A DNA stretch of 64,000 nucleotides from Zoroaster sp. YZ-2022. Its lineage: Eukaryota; Echinodermata; Asteroidea; Forcipulatida; Zoroasteridae. The notes under the pieces were generated by a model, which did not search any database, had not been told where the DNA came from, and saw only the letters and a list, made by a program, of their open reading frames with translations. The stretch spans positions 2,074,992-2,138,991 of the forward strand of contig CM055816.1 of the NCBI GenBank assembly GCA_029582265.1, written 5' to 3'. A program made the position numbers and the translations under genes. Below are positions 46,261 to 56,823 of the stretch, piece after piece (within the stretch, counting starts at the first letter, position 1; every line of letters begins with the position of its first letter).

Positions 46261-47930
46261 CTAAGTTCTGTGGAATCCAAAATGGGCTGAGAGTACTTGA
46301 TCATGACAATGATGGAGCACCGTATCTATATATGATGTTGGAATATATAACTGGACAATACTACGTTCCGGAAATCTTCTGGTTCGAGGTGAATACCAAA
46401 TATGATACAAAATACCATCATGTATAAAATACTGATCTATTTCTAATAGTAAATTACGAGCTACTTTATCATCATCAGGTAAGACATTCGATTCCAGATA
46501 TTCGATAACTAACTTTGAAAATTTATCGACTCTTTGCTCAACCTTGAATTTGTCTAAATCAATATATTCGTGAATCTGTGGCAACTGGTTTTTAAATTTC
46601 TCCTGATTATGATACTGAACCCGTTTACCACGTTGATATCTCAAATTTCGAGTTTCATCAACATTAGATGAGCTATCTATTTGGACTGATTCAGTTGTTT
46701 CGTTTACCATAGCTGGCAGTACATCAAGATATTGATTAGATTTAAGCTCATTGTCAGCTATAACTGAACTCTTCGGTTTCACAACACTTAATGGTTTAGG
46801 TGTCTCATTAACTTCATGATTATGTATCCTGCTAAGAGCATCAACATTAGTAAGTTTCTTTCCAGATCTATGTTCAATTTCATAACTGTAAGACTGTAGA
46901 TACAGAGACCAACGAGCTAGTCGGCCGGAAAAATGTTTCTGACCAAACAACCACTTGAGAGCTTGGTGATCCGTGACTATTTTAAATTTACTGTTATGTT
47001 CTAGGTAGGTTGAAAATTGTTTTACACCTTCTACTACTGCTAATGCTTCTAATTCTGTCACTGTATAATTTCGTTCCGCAGCTTTAAGTTTTCTACTTGC
47101 GTATGCAATTACTCTTTCATGTCCGTCTTGTATTTGGGAAAGCACAAAGCCTAGTCCAGACAAGGATGCATCAGTCTGTAATACAAATTGTGCACTTCCA
47201 TCAAATCTAGGGTGAGCTAATACCGGAGGTTCTAGAAGTTTTTGTTTTAAAATCTCAAACGCCTTTGCACATTCTGTTGTCCACTGGAACAAGGCATTTT
47301 TACGGGTTAGGTTGGTTAAAGGTTCAGCAGTTTTACTGAAATCTTTTATGTAACGTCTGTAATAACCAACAAAACCTACAAAAGCTCTAACCTCAGAGAC
47401 ATTCCGAGGTACTGGGTATTCTTTCATGACAATGAGTTTGGCTGGATCTGTGGCAACACCGTTTTGACTAATAATGTGTCCTAGATAATTGATTTTATCC
47501 CATGCAAATGAACATTTTTTTGGATTTAGCTTGAGATTAGCGTTCCTAAATTTCTGAAATACCTGTTGGAGGTGGCTAATATGTTCTTGGAAAGTGTTAC
47601 TATAAATGATTATGTCATCCAAGTAAACTAAACAAAATTTCCAATGCAAACCTCGTAAGACTTCATACATAGTTCTTTGAAACGTACTAGGTGCATTATG
47701 TAATCCAAAAGGTAGAACATTGAATTCGTATAGTCCATCTTGTGTAATAAAGGCAGTTTTCTTCTTGGAATCTTTATCTAGGCCTATTTGCCAGTAGCCT
47801 GATGCCATATCTAAGGTCGAGAAATATGCGGGTTTAGTCATACCCAGGTTGTCAAATGTATCCGAAATATTGGGTAAAGGAAAATTGTCTCTCTCTGTGA
47901 TTTGGTTCAGAGCTCTGAAATCTATACTCT
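46261..47930 (-). pseudogene. Reverse transcriptase (C-terminal part) and RNase H
   Basis: From about 47930 (first Met at 47841) the frame holds 'FSTLDMASGYWQIGLD', the catalytic 'VYLDDIIIY' (Tyr-Leu-Asp-Asp at residues 73-76 counted from 47841), the thumb, then RNase H with 'VLQTDASLSGLGFVLSQ', 'ELEALAVVEGVKQF' and 'KIVTDHQALKWLFG', and the linker up to integrase. It is in a different frame from the RT N-terminus because of a short deletion near 47925-47935, and it ends at the in-frame stop at 46261. Confidence 0.93.
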
Positions 47931-48523
47931 CCTGTTTTCTTCTTAACCATTACCACCGGACTTGAAAATGGCGAAGTTGATTCTGAAATAATACCATCAT
48001 TTAACATCTTGTTAACGTGTTCTCTAATGGTCTTCTGTAAATTAGGCGAGTGCCTATAAGGACGAGCTCTAACAGGACAGTTATTACCAGTATTAATTCT
48101 ATGTTGAACTTTGTCATAAAATCCACGAGGGCTATTTTTGGTTTCGAAGACATCTGCATAATTATCAATTAAAGATTCAAGTTGTTGCCGTTGAATAGGC
48201 TCTAAGCGAGTTGGTGAGATATTAATTTTATCTAGTATCTCTCGAGTGTCAAATGAAACAGATTCTGTTCCTTGAACATTTATGTCACCTTTAGGTTCAA
48301 TATCATCAAAATTGGCAAAATTTGAGACATCATTTTCTGAGACAATGGTGAACGTGCCTACTTTAGTACGAGAAAATATGGTTATTGGATTTACAGATGG
48401 ATTCATAATCATTACAGTTACATCTGAACCAGAGTTCGTCAATCGTCGGGAGCGAGATATAGTGTTAGCTACTACAAGTCCAATACTTTGTATGTTACGT
48501 CCTCCATGACAATGACCTATTAT
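47852..48523 (-). pseudogene. Linker and N-terminal part of reverse transcriptase
   Basis: In frame with the protease but after a TGA at 48524-48526. It holds the region 'HRINTGNNCPVRARPYRHSP' and 'GIISESTSPFSSPVVMVKKK', the standard lead-in to Ty3/gypsy RT. Just after 'TGEYRF' a small deletion removes the next conserved residues of RT block 1 and shifts the frame, so the ORF ends at 47852 out of frame. Confidence 0.9.
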
Positions 48524-48526
48524 TCA

Positions 48527-49087
48527 GTCAGGCAGGGAATTTTTAAATCTTACTTTACAGACCGATTGGGAATGTGGAGGGATGGTGATTTTATCTGTGG
48601 TACGCAACTGGCTTTTCTTACGAATACAAAGTTTGGATCTGCCAAAATCAATAGATACCTTTTGAGCGTCAAGAAATTCAGAACCAAGGATAATCTTTTG
48701 ATGCAATTTACTTGCTACATAAAATGGTACAATGAATCTGGAAGTTAAAATGTAAATTGGTACATTTAGATATCCTACAATAGCTATGTTACCTCCATTA
48801 GCTGTTGTTGCATGGTTAAATTTAGGTTTCATTAACCGTAATTGTTTAAAGACAGGGTTTTCCTTGTAGAACGATTCTGAAATAAGATTGCTAGTTGCAC
48901 CTGTATCAATAAGACAATTCAGAGTCTCTTCACCTATGGTAACAGGAATCATACTACGTTTATCCAAACCAATCTCAATGGGATGTTCTGTTTGGATTTC
49001 TGAGCCATCTACAATGATCCCCAATTTGTCAGTAGACGGCATAACTAGTTTAAAGGATAACCATCCTTGTGAAATTTTGAAAAACAA
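48527..49087 (-). pseudogene. Retropepsin-type aspartic protease
   Basis: 'CLIDTGATSNLISESF' carries the Asp-Thr-Gly active site, and 'ILGSEFLDAQKVSIDF' the second hydrophobic strand. The ORF overlaps the gag end by about 43 bp in another frame, suggesting ribosomal frameshifting between gag and pol. It ends at a TGA at 48524-48526 that interrupts an otherwise continuous pol frame. Confidence 0.88.
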
Positions 49088-49836
49088 TCGGCTTGCTTAT
49101 GACCATATTTCTGACAGCGATTGCAAACACCATTAAATCGTTTAGATGACGACTTATGATTAGTACTTGACCGTTTACCCTGATAATTTCTATATTTTGA
49201 TGTTTGATTCGAATTTATTGTGGTCTCAAGCTTATTGACTTGGATTTGAAGTTGCTCAAGTTTTCCAGTAATTTCATTCACCATAGGGTTTTGTTCTATG
49301 GTGTTAATTTTCTGTTGGGGTGTTGAAATTTTCTCAACACTTTCACCAAGTCGGGCATAATTTATAGCGTCTGTCATGTTTACAGGCTCTTTTGAGACAA
49401 CAAATGCCCTAAGTGATGGTCTAAGACCACGAACAAATCTGGCTAATTGCTCGTTTTCTGAGCGGTGCAGTTGTCTACTTAAATGAACAATCTCAGTAAA
49501 GTATAAATCTAAAGATTCATTTTCACCTTGTTGACGTTCTGCTAACTTGGCTTCTCGTATCCACCTAACATTCGTACCTTCAAAAACTGATCTGAGAGCA
49601 CAAACAACTTTACTATAATCTTCTTTTAAACTATCAGATAAGTCGGCAAACCATAATGCAGCAGGACCTGTTAATCGTAGACCTAACGACAGAACTTTCT
49701 TGTCATTTACAAAATCTCGCAATTTTGCATAATTCTCAAATCTACTTAAAAAAAGATCAAGGTCTTCAGTTCCTGAATATGTGTCCTTAAAATTACATTC
49801 ATATTTACTTGCCATCATGTGAAAGTTGGTGTACAA
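49045..49836 (-). CDS. Gag (capsid-nucleocapsid) of the gypsy element
   Basis: 263 codons, intact. The capsid-like part has 'WFADLSDSLKEDYSKV' and 'SLDLYFTEIVHLSRQLH'. The C-terminal nucleocapsid has one CCHC zinc knuckle, 'CNRCQKYGHKQADC' (C-x2-C-x4-H-x4-C), after a basic Ser/Lys/Arg-rich stretch. The Met at residue 8 ('MASKYECN') is an alternative start. It is the only uninterrupted gene of this copy. Confidence 0.92.
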   Translation of the reverse strand: MYTNFHMMASKYECNFKDTYSGTEDLDLFLSRFENYAKLRDFVNDKKVLSLGLRLTGPAALWFADLSDSLKEDYSKVVCALRSVFEGTNVRWIREAKLAERQQGENESLDLYFTEIVHLSRQLHRSENEQLARFVRGLRPSLRAFVVSKEPVNMTDAINYARLGESVEKISTPQQKINTIEQNPMVNEITGKLEQLQIQVNKLETTINSNQTSKYRNYQGKRSSTNHKSSSKRFNGVCNRCQKYGHKQADCFSKFHKDGYPLN

Positions 49837-49996
49837 ACAACTACAAAATATAACAATAATACAATAAACTTACGCTTGGGGATTGAACTACAACAACATA
49901 ATACAATAACAAACTTATTTACATACCTCAGCTCAACCCCATAGCGGTTCTGTGTCCCTCACATGTCCCTCACCATGTCGTGCAGTCGCGACGTTG

Positions 49997-50014
49997 GGTC
50001 CGGATCTTCCACCA
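49997..50014 (-). promoter_or_regulatory. Primer binding site
   Basis: On the minus strand, two bases after the 5' LTR, tggtggaagatccggaccc begins with the TGG that pairs with a tRNA CCA end. I cannot name the tRNA with confidence. Confidence 0.65.
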
Positions 50015-50016
50015 TA

Positions 50017-50367
50017 TGTTATGGGTGTTGTTTTAGTCGCGGCAACGGCCGCCACACCCATCGGGATCGACACAACAGACAAAATGGAATAGCCAATTTA
50101 AACGTGTCTTCTCAATCTACAACTTAGTATTTTATTAACATCAATAACATGTTATACGGTAAATAGGAATCCAAATATTACAGTAGTCTAAATGAGCCCG
50201 ACGGCACGGTTGAGGGACACAGACCCCGAGAACTCGGACCTCACCCTTTTTATAGGGTTCTATAAAATAGGTGTTACATAACATAAAATAGGTGTTACCA
50301 TTATAACTTGCATTCCAAACCTCAAGAGCCGAGACAGGAATGCGAACAATGAGGTAGCGGCATAACA
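50017..50367 (-). repeat. 5' LTR (351 bp)
   Basis: Identical to 43321-43680 apart from a 9-bp deletion. Followed on the right by gtac, the outer target duplication. Confidence 0.97.
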
Positions 50368-50371
50368 GTAC

Positions 50372-51764
50372 AGAAACAGTGTTTTCAAGATGGCTTATTC
50401 TCTACCGTCTGTAACGTTAGGCCTAGTAGTGCTAGTTCTAACACACGAGAGTTTTTACATTTGCGGTGATTTCATCGTTCAGAAAGTGAAATAGAGAGGA
50501 CTCTTTTTTTCTTGATCTAATCTGCTAATGCAGTAAGGATGTTTTTACAAGGTATAGTTGAGTTTTTTTGCACAACACTCTACGGGCACGCAATTGCTGA
50601 TATACAGTTTCAGTAACGTTATGTTTTCATGTTTATGTTGTCATGTTTATGTTGTCAAAGTCTATTTCACTAAAATTCTATCAACGAAGAAACACAAACG
50701 GCAATAGAAACATTTTGGATTAGAATAGAATTAATTTAGGATATATGTCTACGATCAGCCAATGAGGTAAAAAAAAATGTTTAACTACGTCTAACGTTAC
50801 TCGTTAGGGCATGCATGTTCATTGGGCCTAAAGGCCTAGTATTAACGTTAGGCCTATTAAAAAAAAATCAAAAGCTTAGTCTAGAGTTAGACAAACATGA
50901 AAATAGGGCTGCACCGTAGCTACGATTAATCGCATAATTCAAATGGTTGTTGACATTGTAATATTAAAATTTATTTCCATGTCTTTGGCATGATTAACTT
51001 ATTAAGCTCTATATTATTATTACAACTTTAGTATTTAACATTGAAGGTACATGTATGATCATTGGCAGGATTGATTAATGGAATAATGCATTCATTCCAA
51101 TCATCTAGATTTCAAAATACACATAAAACTAACCTGTGAAAATTTCATCAAAATCGGTGTTCACGTTTTCGAGAGCACAGCGAATAACGGTTTCTATTTT
51201 ATCAGTAATTTTTGTGATATTCATATTGTGTTCATTTCGAGTGTTGCAGGGGGATTGGTACAAGTTTCACCTTTGGGCTTTGTAAACATTCAGCTTTCAG
51301 ATTGAAACTTATCCAGATTTTTTGTTTACCAAAGCTATATCATGATACATGTACCTTTAATGTACAATTTACTACAAGTCTCGAAGCTTTGGCAAATTGA
51401 TCAGTTTTATGGAAAGTGTTCAGACAAGTCAAATAAGTATGGCAGAGTTCCATCTTCCACATTATTTATTGATTTTAATCTGGTGATCTTTTATTTTTTT
51501 CTTAGTTATTGTGCAGTGCGGAGTGATTTGGTATCAAGTTGCAAGGTAAAGTGCAGCCTGCAACTAGAAACATCAACCGAGCTTTTGTTTGTAACACATA
51601 CTGATATAAATGTAAGTGTCTCAATTGATTCACCCAAATGAATCTATGTTGCAATATCAAGCCACGGCAATTGCTGTGAGTGCCATGGGTCATTTTGGGG
51701 CCTGGGTGTGTGCTTTTCCATGTTTCTAAAATATAAATATAAAGATCGTCCCCTTCTTGAGGCC
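50372..51764. other. AT-rich stretch between two mobile elements
   Basis: Host-like DNA with aacgttaggcctag-type motifs. No gene or RNA could be supported. The 99-codon plus-strand ORF at 51342-51641 has no recognisable domain. Confidence 0.4.
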
Positions 51765-51989
51765 AGTAGTATGTCAGATGGGGGTCCTGGCGCACCTACT
51801 TTAAAAATGGTTTTTAGGGGGAATTCCCCAGATGGGGCGTATCATTTTAGGGGCCGTGACGTCATGAAAGTATTGATGACGTCACAAAATAGATTTAGGT
51901 GTTACCGCCGGTTTTAAAAACGATACTTATAAAAATGAGATAAGAAAAAATGAAAAAACTAAAAAATATTATCTTGTTTAATAATAAAG
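51765..51989 (+). promoter_or_regulatory. Left terminal region and polymerase promoter
   Basis: 225 bp from the element tip to the polymerase ATG. It holds a palindromic patch agggggaattcccc (51817-51830), the paired tgacgtca sites, and an AT-rich stretch ending ttgtttaataataaag before the ATG. The same inner-edge sequence borders both TIRs of the decayed element. How much of this is terminal inverted repeat cannot be measured without the other end. Confidence 0.7.
51856..51885. promoter_or_regulatory. Inverted pair of CRE/ATF-type sites
   Basis: gtgacgtcat at 51856-51865 and atgacgtcac at 51876-51885 are exact reverse complements around a 10-bp spacer. Each contains the 8-bp TGACGTCA consensus bound by CREB/ATF factors. 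Position about 105-135 bp upstream of the polymerase start fits a promoter role, which is inference. Confidence 0.65.
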
Positions 51990-54900
51990 ATGACGACGAA
52001 ATATTTATCGAAATACACATTACCAGAATTGAAAGAGTTTGCGCGAGAACACATTGGTCGAATAATTCTTGTGCAAAACAACAAGAATAAAATAAACAAA
52101 CGCAGTTATTACAACGCGGTGAAAAAATATTTAAAACGACAAAAACAAAAGCCATTATATAAATTAAATTTAGCCGAATTGAGAGAGCGTATAGCGGTTG
52201 AAAATATAAATATTCCTAAACACGGCTCTGGGAAAAAAGCGCAGTTGATAAAAAAAGACTACATCGCCTCTATTAAAAGGTTTCACAACCGAGAAGAAGA
52301 GTTGAGATTTAAACCTCCTATTAGCGGTGGTAAATATTTACGCGAACGAATAATGGTCGTTCCGCTGAGTCATAGCAAAGAAAAAGATTTAAATATATTT
52401 TGGCGAGCGGTAAAACCAAAGATTATCGCCAAGTTGGCTTTAGACTTGAAAGATTTTAAATCATTCAAGTTTATGATATTTATACGAGTTAAATTACATA
52501 AAGAAAAATTAGACGGCGCGATCAATTTTGCCGAACCAAGTTTTCATAATAATAAGCAAATTGTTTTATTGAATTTAGATGATATCGAAAACATATTCGA
52601 TACTGTTTTTTCACAAATTCAAGAGGCTTTAGAAAAATGGACTCAAAAGGGCAGCGGATGGGAAATAGATAGAATTATTGATATGAATCTCACTATCGCG
52701 AAATATCAACCTCTAAAAGGTGGTAGTTATATCGAACTATGCGACTACATTAAAAATAAAAAAGCGTGCATCAACGTAAAAAACAAAGACGACGATTGTT
52801 TGCGGTGGGCTCTTCGCAGCGCTCTTTTTCCCACGAAAAAGGATGGTGATAGAACGAGTAAATACCCGATTGAAGATGGTTTAAATTTTAATAATATCGA
52901 TGCCCCTGCGCCAATCAGCCAAATAAAAAAAGTAGAGAAACAAAACAATATAGCGATAAATGTTTTTGGTTGCGAATCAAAAACGATTCTAGTTTACAAA
53001 CTTAGTGATCAACCAGCGGAGCTGGATCGCATAAATTTATTATTGATTAACGATGAAGAAGCTAGATCTCACTACGTTTGGATAAAAGATGTGAACAAAT
53101 TACTTTACGATCAAACGAATCACAAAGAACGTAAACATTTTTGTTTGAGATGTTTACAGGCTTTTTCAGCAAAAACGTATCTCGAAAATCACGTAAAAAT
53201 GTGCAAGGGAATTAACGACAGACCGACGACAGTCGTGATGCCGGAAAAGGGTAAAAACGATACGGTTAAATTTATAAATTTTCATAAAAAGATGCGAGTT
53301 CCTTTCGTAATATACGCCGACTTTGAAAGTATTATTAAAAATGTTGTAGATGTAAACTCTACGAGTACTACGAGACTACAAGAACACGTCGTTTGCGGTT
53401 ATTCGTACGTCGTCGTTCGTTGTGACGGTAAAACTAGCTCTCCTGTTGTATACAGAGGAGAAGATGCGGCTGAACACTTTTTAATTGAATTAGAAAAAGA
53501 AGAAGAAAAGATTAATATGGTATTTAAAAATCCTCAAAAATTAAACATGACTAAAGAAGATGTAGAAAATTACAACTCTGCTAGCGAGTGTTGGATATGC
53601 GAAAAGACATTTTTTGAAAGTGAAAAGAAGCGCGACAGGGTACGCGATCATTGTCACATTACCGGAAAATATAGAGGAGCTGCGCATAATTGTTGTAATT
53701 TAAAACTAAGTTTAAAACCAGACAGAACTTTTATTCCGGTTGTATTTCATAATTTGCGAGGCTATGACTCACATCTCATTATGCAAGCTGCGGGCCAAAC
53801 GCGAGGAAATTTAACGTGTATCGCAAACAATATCGAAAAGTATATTTCTTTTAGTATCGGGCAATTACGATTTATCGACAGCGCTCAATTTTTACCGGCT
53901 TCGCTAGACAAACTCGTAAAATCAAACAGTTCTTTTCCGATCACAACTAAACTCGAACCAGATTTAGAAAAATTTAATCTTATTAAAAGCAAGGGTATTT
54001 ATCCTTACGAGTACATGGATAGTTTTGAGCGCTTCAAAGAATCTACTCTTCCTCCGCAAGCGTCTTTTTACAGTAGTTTGAACTATCAACACATTACCAC
54101 TTCTCAATACGAGCATGCAAAGAACGTTTACAACGTGTTCGATTGTAACGATCTAGGAGACTATCACGATTTATACGTGCGTACCGATACTTGTTTATTG
54201 GCGGACGTATTTGAAAATTTTCGCGCTACTTGCGTTAAACAATACGGTTTAGATCCGGCTAATTATTATACTAGTCCAGGATTGAGTTGGGACGCTTTAT
54301 TGAAACATTCGAAACAAACTTTAGAATTGCTCACGGATATCGACATGCATTTATTTATTGAGAGAGGTACGCGCGGAGGAACGTGTATGGCGAGTAAACG
54401 ATACGCTAAAGCGAATAATGTTTACTTGGAAGACTACGACGAAAATATTCCATCGAGTTACATTACGTATTTAGACGCGAATAATTTATACGGCTACGCG
54501 ATGAGTCAACCTTTACCGACGGGTAATTTTAAGTGGATGACACCTTCTCGAGTAAACAAACTCGAGATCGAGGGCTTAAAGCGAAACAAAGGATGTATTT
54601 TAGAAGTCGATTTACAATATCCAACTATTTTACACGATTCTCACGACGCGTTTCCACTCGCGCCAGAATCATTAACAGTGCCGAAAGAATGGATGAGCGA
54701 CTATCAAAAGAATTTACTAAAAGACGAGCAGGCTCCAAACGTCGTAAAATTAGTTCCAAATTTATACGAAAAAAAAAACTACGTGCTTCATTATCGTAAT
54801 TTACAATTGTATTTGCAACTTGGACTAAAGCTGACTAAAATTCATCGCGTATTAGAATTTGACGAAGCACGTTGGATGAAATCGTACATTGATAAAAACA

Positions 54901-55739
54901 CTCAACTTAGAAAACTCGCGACGAGCGATTTTGAAAAAGACTTGTTTAAACTCATGAACAATTCAGTTTTTGGAAAAACGATGGAAAATGTACGAAAACG
55001 CGTCAACGTAAATTTGAAGCGGTTAAACGATGAAAAAGCGGAAAATCAAATTAAAAGTCTCATCGCGAAACCAAATTTTGCAGAGGCGAGGATTTTTGAT
55101 AACGAACTAGTAGCGATTCACATGCACAAAACAAAACTCGTTCTCAACCGCCCAGTTTACGTAGGAATGAGCGTACTGGATTTATCTAAACATTTAATGT
55201 ATGATTTTTATTACAATCAATTAAAGAAAAAATACGGTGAGAGGTGTGAGTTGGTATACACGGATACAGACAGCTTGTTGTTGGAAATTAAAACTAAAGA
55301 TGTTTATAAAGATATGAAAAAAGACAAGCATTTATATGATTTTAGTAACTATAACAAACAACATTTTCTATTTTCTGAAGAAAATAAAAAGGTGATCGGT
55401 AAAATGAAAGACGAGACCGCGGCAACTCTAATCTCCGAAGTTGTTTGTTTAAGACCCAAAATGTATTCGATACTTTTATCGGACGAAAAACAAATAAGAA
55501 AAGCTAAAGGAGTTAAAAAACAAGTTTTAGAACAATGTATTAAACACGACCGATATAAACAAGTTTTATCGTTGAAAAATACTCTACATCACCCTATGAA
55601 TTTTATCAGGCATGAAAAACATCGACTATATACAACTCGAATAAATAAAATATCGCTATCACCTTTAGACACGAAGAGACACATTTTAGAAAACGGAATA
55701 GATACTCACGCTTACGGTCATTACAGTCTTAACGTTTAA
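51990..55739 (+). CDS. Protein-primed family B DNA polymerase
   Basis: 1249 aa. It would replicate the linear element using a terminal protein as primer. Residues 1-100 hold two SAP-like helical repeats ('LPELKEFAREHIGR', 'LNLAELRERIAVE'). A conserved viral/Polinton domain follows around 245-375. A C2H2-type finger lies at 385-405 ('CLRCLQAF...HVKMC'). The exonuclease has ExoI 'YADFES' (442-447), ExoII 'HNLRGYDSHL' (587-596) and ExoIII 'YVRTDTCLLADV' (729-740), with an HNH/endonuclease VII-like Cys-His module between ExoI and ExoII (534-570, 'CWIC...DHCH...HNCCN'). The polymerase core has motif A 'DANNLYGYAM' (829-838), motif B 'KLMNNSVFGKT' (987-997), motif C 'YTDTDSLLLE' (1090-1099) and KxY 'KMY' (1157-1159). 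All catalytic residues are present. Its 3' end converges on integrase with a 61-bp gap. Confidence 0.95.
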   Translation: MTTKYLSKYTLPELKEFAREHIGRIILVQNNKNKINKRSYYNAVKKYLKRQKQKPLYKLNLAELRERIAVENINIPKHGSGKKAQLIKKDYIASIKRFHNREEELRFKPPISGGKYLRERIMVVPLSHSKEKDLNIFWRAVKPKIIAKLALDLKDFKSFKFMIFIRVKLHKEKLDGAINFAEPSFHNNKQIVLLNLDDIENIFDTVFSQIQEALEKWTQKGSGWEIDRIIDMNLTIAKYQPLKGGSYIELCDYIKNKKACINVKNKDDDCLRWALRSALFPTKKDGDRTSKYPIEDGLNFNNIDAPAPISQIKKVEKQNNIAINVFGCESKTILVYKLSDQPAELDRINLLLINDEEARSHYVWIKDVNKLLYDQTNHKERKHFCLRCLQAFSAKTYLENHVKMCKGINDRPTTVVMPEKGKNDTVKFINFHKKMRVPFVIYADFESIIKNVVDVNSTSTTRLQEHVVCGYSYVVVRCDGKTSSPVVYRGEDAAEHFLIELEKEEEKINMVFKNPQKLNMTKEDVENYNSASECWICEKTFFESEKKRDRVRDHCHITGKYRGAAHNCCNLKLSLKPDRTFIPVVFHNLRGYDSHLIMQAAGQTRGNLTCIANNIEKYISFSIGQLRFIDSAQFLPASLDKLVKSNSSFPITTKLEPDLEKFNLIKSKGIYPYEYMDSFERFKESTLPPQASFYSSLNYQHITTSQYEHAKNVYNVFDCNDLGDYHDLYVRTDTCLLADVFENFRATCVKQYGLDPANYYTSPGLSWDALLKHSKQTLELLTDIDMHLFIERGTRGGTCMASKRYAKANNVYLEDYDENIPSSYITYLDANNLYGYAMSQPLPTGNFKWMTPSRVNKLEIEGLKRNKGCILEVDLQYPTILHDSHDAFPLAPESLTVPKEWMSDYQKNLLKDEQAPNVVKLVPNLYEKKNYVLHYRNLQLYLQLGLKLTKIHRVLEFDEARWMKSYIDKNTQLRKLATSDFEKDLFKLMNNSVFGKTMENVRKRVNVNLKRLNDEKAENQIKSLIAKPNFAEARIFDNELVAIHMHKTKLVLNRPVYVGMSVLDLSKHLMYDFYYNQLKKKYGERCELVYTDTDSLLLEIKTKDVYKDMKKDKHLYDFSNYNKQHFLFSEENKKVIGKMKDETAATLISEVVCLRPKMYSILLSDEKQIRKAKGVKKQVLEQCIKHDRYKQVLSLKNTLHHPMNFIRHEKHRLYTTRINKISLSPLDTKRHILENGIDTHAYGHYSLNV

Positions 55740-55800
55740 CGCGCAATCATTACAACAATTACAACTATTGTGTGAGATTACGATCACGATCATTACAACG

Positions 55801-56817
55801 TTAAAGCTTAGGTGGTGGATTTTCTGTATCTCGAGGAATAATTTGTAATTCTTCTTTTACAAAACTACGAGCGGGACCCGCGTCCAAGTAATACAAGATG
55901 GGTTGATTCGCACCTTTAATGGTTTTAGATATTCTATAAATTTTAATACTCCATATAGGATCTGTGGCGCGGCGTCTCGTATCTTTTTCAGCTTCACCGG
56001 GTGCGTATAAATATCGAACCAAACTGTTGTTTGGGATTCTTTTTTCATTCTTTACAACAGCTGGTGAGGCCGGATTTTGCTCGACGCTACGTAATTTAAT
56101 CGCGTCTTTAGGTTTCAAATTAATTAGTCGCGTCGTCTCGTTGTTTAACGCTTTTACGACTAGAGGTAATCTTTTAACCCATTCTCTGTTTCTCGTATCG
56201 GTCGCTATTTCTTGCGCGTATTGATGCGAAAATAATCTTTCACTCAAAGTTTTATTAAATCGCTCCACTATACCCTGTGCTCTGTGATTACCAGCCTCAC
56301 TTCTTTGTATTACAACATTATGTTTACTCATCAATACGTTGACGCTACTCATGAATTCTTTTCCAGGATCGACTTTTATAATTTTAGGCCAAGACAATAA
56401 AGAACGTTTATAAATTTTCTCAAACGCGTTACCAACTTGCGTAGCCGTTTTATCGGTTAACGGTTGTGCTTCTTTAAATCTACTGGCTTCATCTACGACG
56501 GTTAACGCGTACTTGTACGTCTTTCTTTGACTTTTACCACTACCAACCGTGTCGTGCGGAAGAAACAGTAAATCCGCTTGATGAACCTCATTCGGTTTTC
56601 CGAGCGTACTATTTGATGAAGTTGGTCTTGGAATATATTTAGGATAGGGCAAATAAATTTGCCACAGCGCTTGCTTTTTTATCCACCGTCGAACTGTTTT
56701 TACATTTACTTTAGTTTCTTTAGATAATTTATTAATTGCATCTAGACCTTTGTAATATCCTCGCGGACTATAATAAGCGTTTGAAAGTTTTAGCTCATTC
56801 ATTTTAATGTTGTACAA
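55801..56817 (-). CDS. Retroviral-type (RVE) integrase of Polinton
   Basis: 338 aa. It would insert the element into host DNA, producing short target duplications. The N-terminal 50 residues form a helix-turn-helix-like segment ('VNVKTVRRWIKKQALW') rather than a clear HHCC finger. The catalytic core has Asp82 ('HQADLLFLP'), Asp150 ('KVDPGKEFMSS') and Glu185 ('GIVERFNKTLSERL'), a D, D34, E spacing. The C-terminal part ('DPIWSIKIYRISKT...FVKEELQIIPR') resembles the small SH3/chromo-like fold seen in these integrases. It is convergent with the polymerase, and its start lies 6 bp after the stop of the upstream 86-aa gene. Intact. Confidence 0.94.
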   Translation of the reverse strand: MYNIKMNELKLSNAYYSPRGYYKGLDAINKLSKETKVNVKTVRRWIKKQALWQIYLPYPKYIPRPTSSNSTLGKPNEVHQADLLFLPHDTVGSGKSQRKTYKYALTVVDEASRFKEAQPLTDKTATQVGNAFEKIYKRSLLSWPKIIKVDPGKEFMSSVNVLMSKHNVVIQRSEAGNHRAQGIVERFNKTLSERLFSHQYAQEIATDTRNREWVKRLPLVVKALNNETTRLINLKPKDAIKLRSVEQNPASPAVVKNEKRIPNNSLVRYLYAPGEAEKDTRRRATDPIWSIKIYRISKTIKGANQPILYYLDAGPARSFVKEELQIIPRDTENPPPKL

Positions 56818-56823
56818 TATTTT

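Larger units (their letters stand above)
43321..50367 (-). mobile_element. Ty3/gypsy chromodomain LTR retrotransposon, 7.05 kb, defective
   Basis: It has two LTRs, a primer-binding region next to the 5' LTR, a polypurine tract next to the 3' LTR, and gag, protease, RT-RNase H, integrase and chromodomain on the minus strand. The tetramer gtac flanks both ends (43317-43320 and 50368-50371). The LTRs differ only by one 9-bp indel, yet pol carries two in-frame stops, one frameshift deletion, a 7-bp duplication and a MITE. The order IN after RT and the C-terminal chromodomain place it in Ty3/gypsy (chromovirus-like). Confidence 0.95.

Noticed and set aside
54533..54799. Arg/Lys-rich plus-strand ORF inside the polymerase gene
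   Set aside because: It is an alternative frame of strongly supported polymerase coding sequence.
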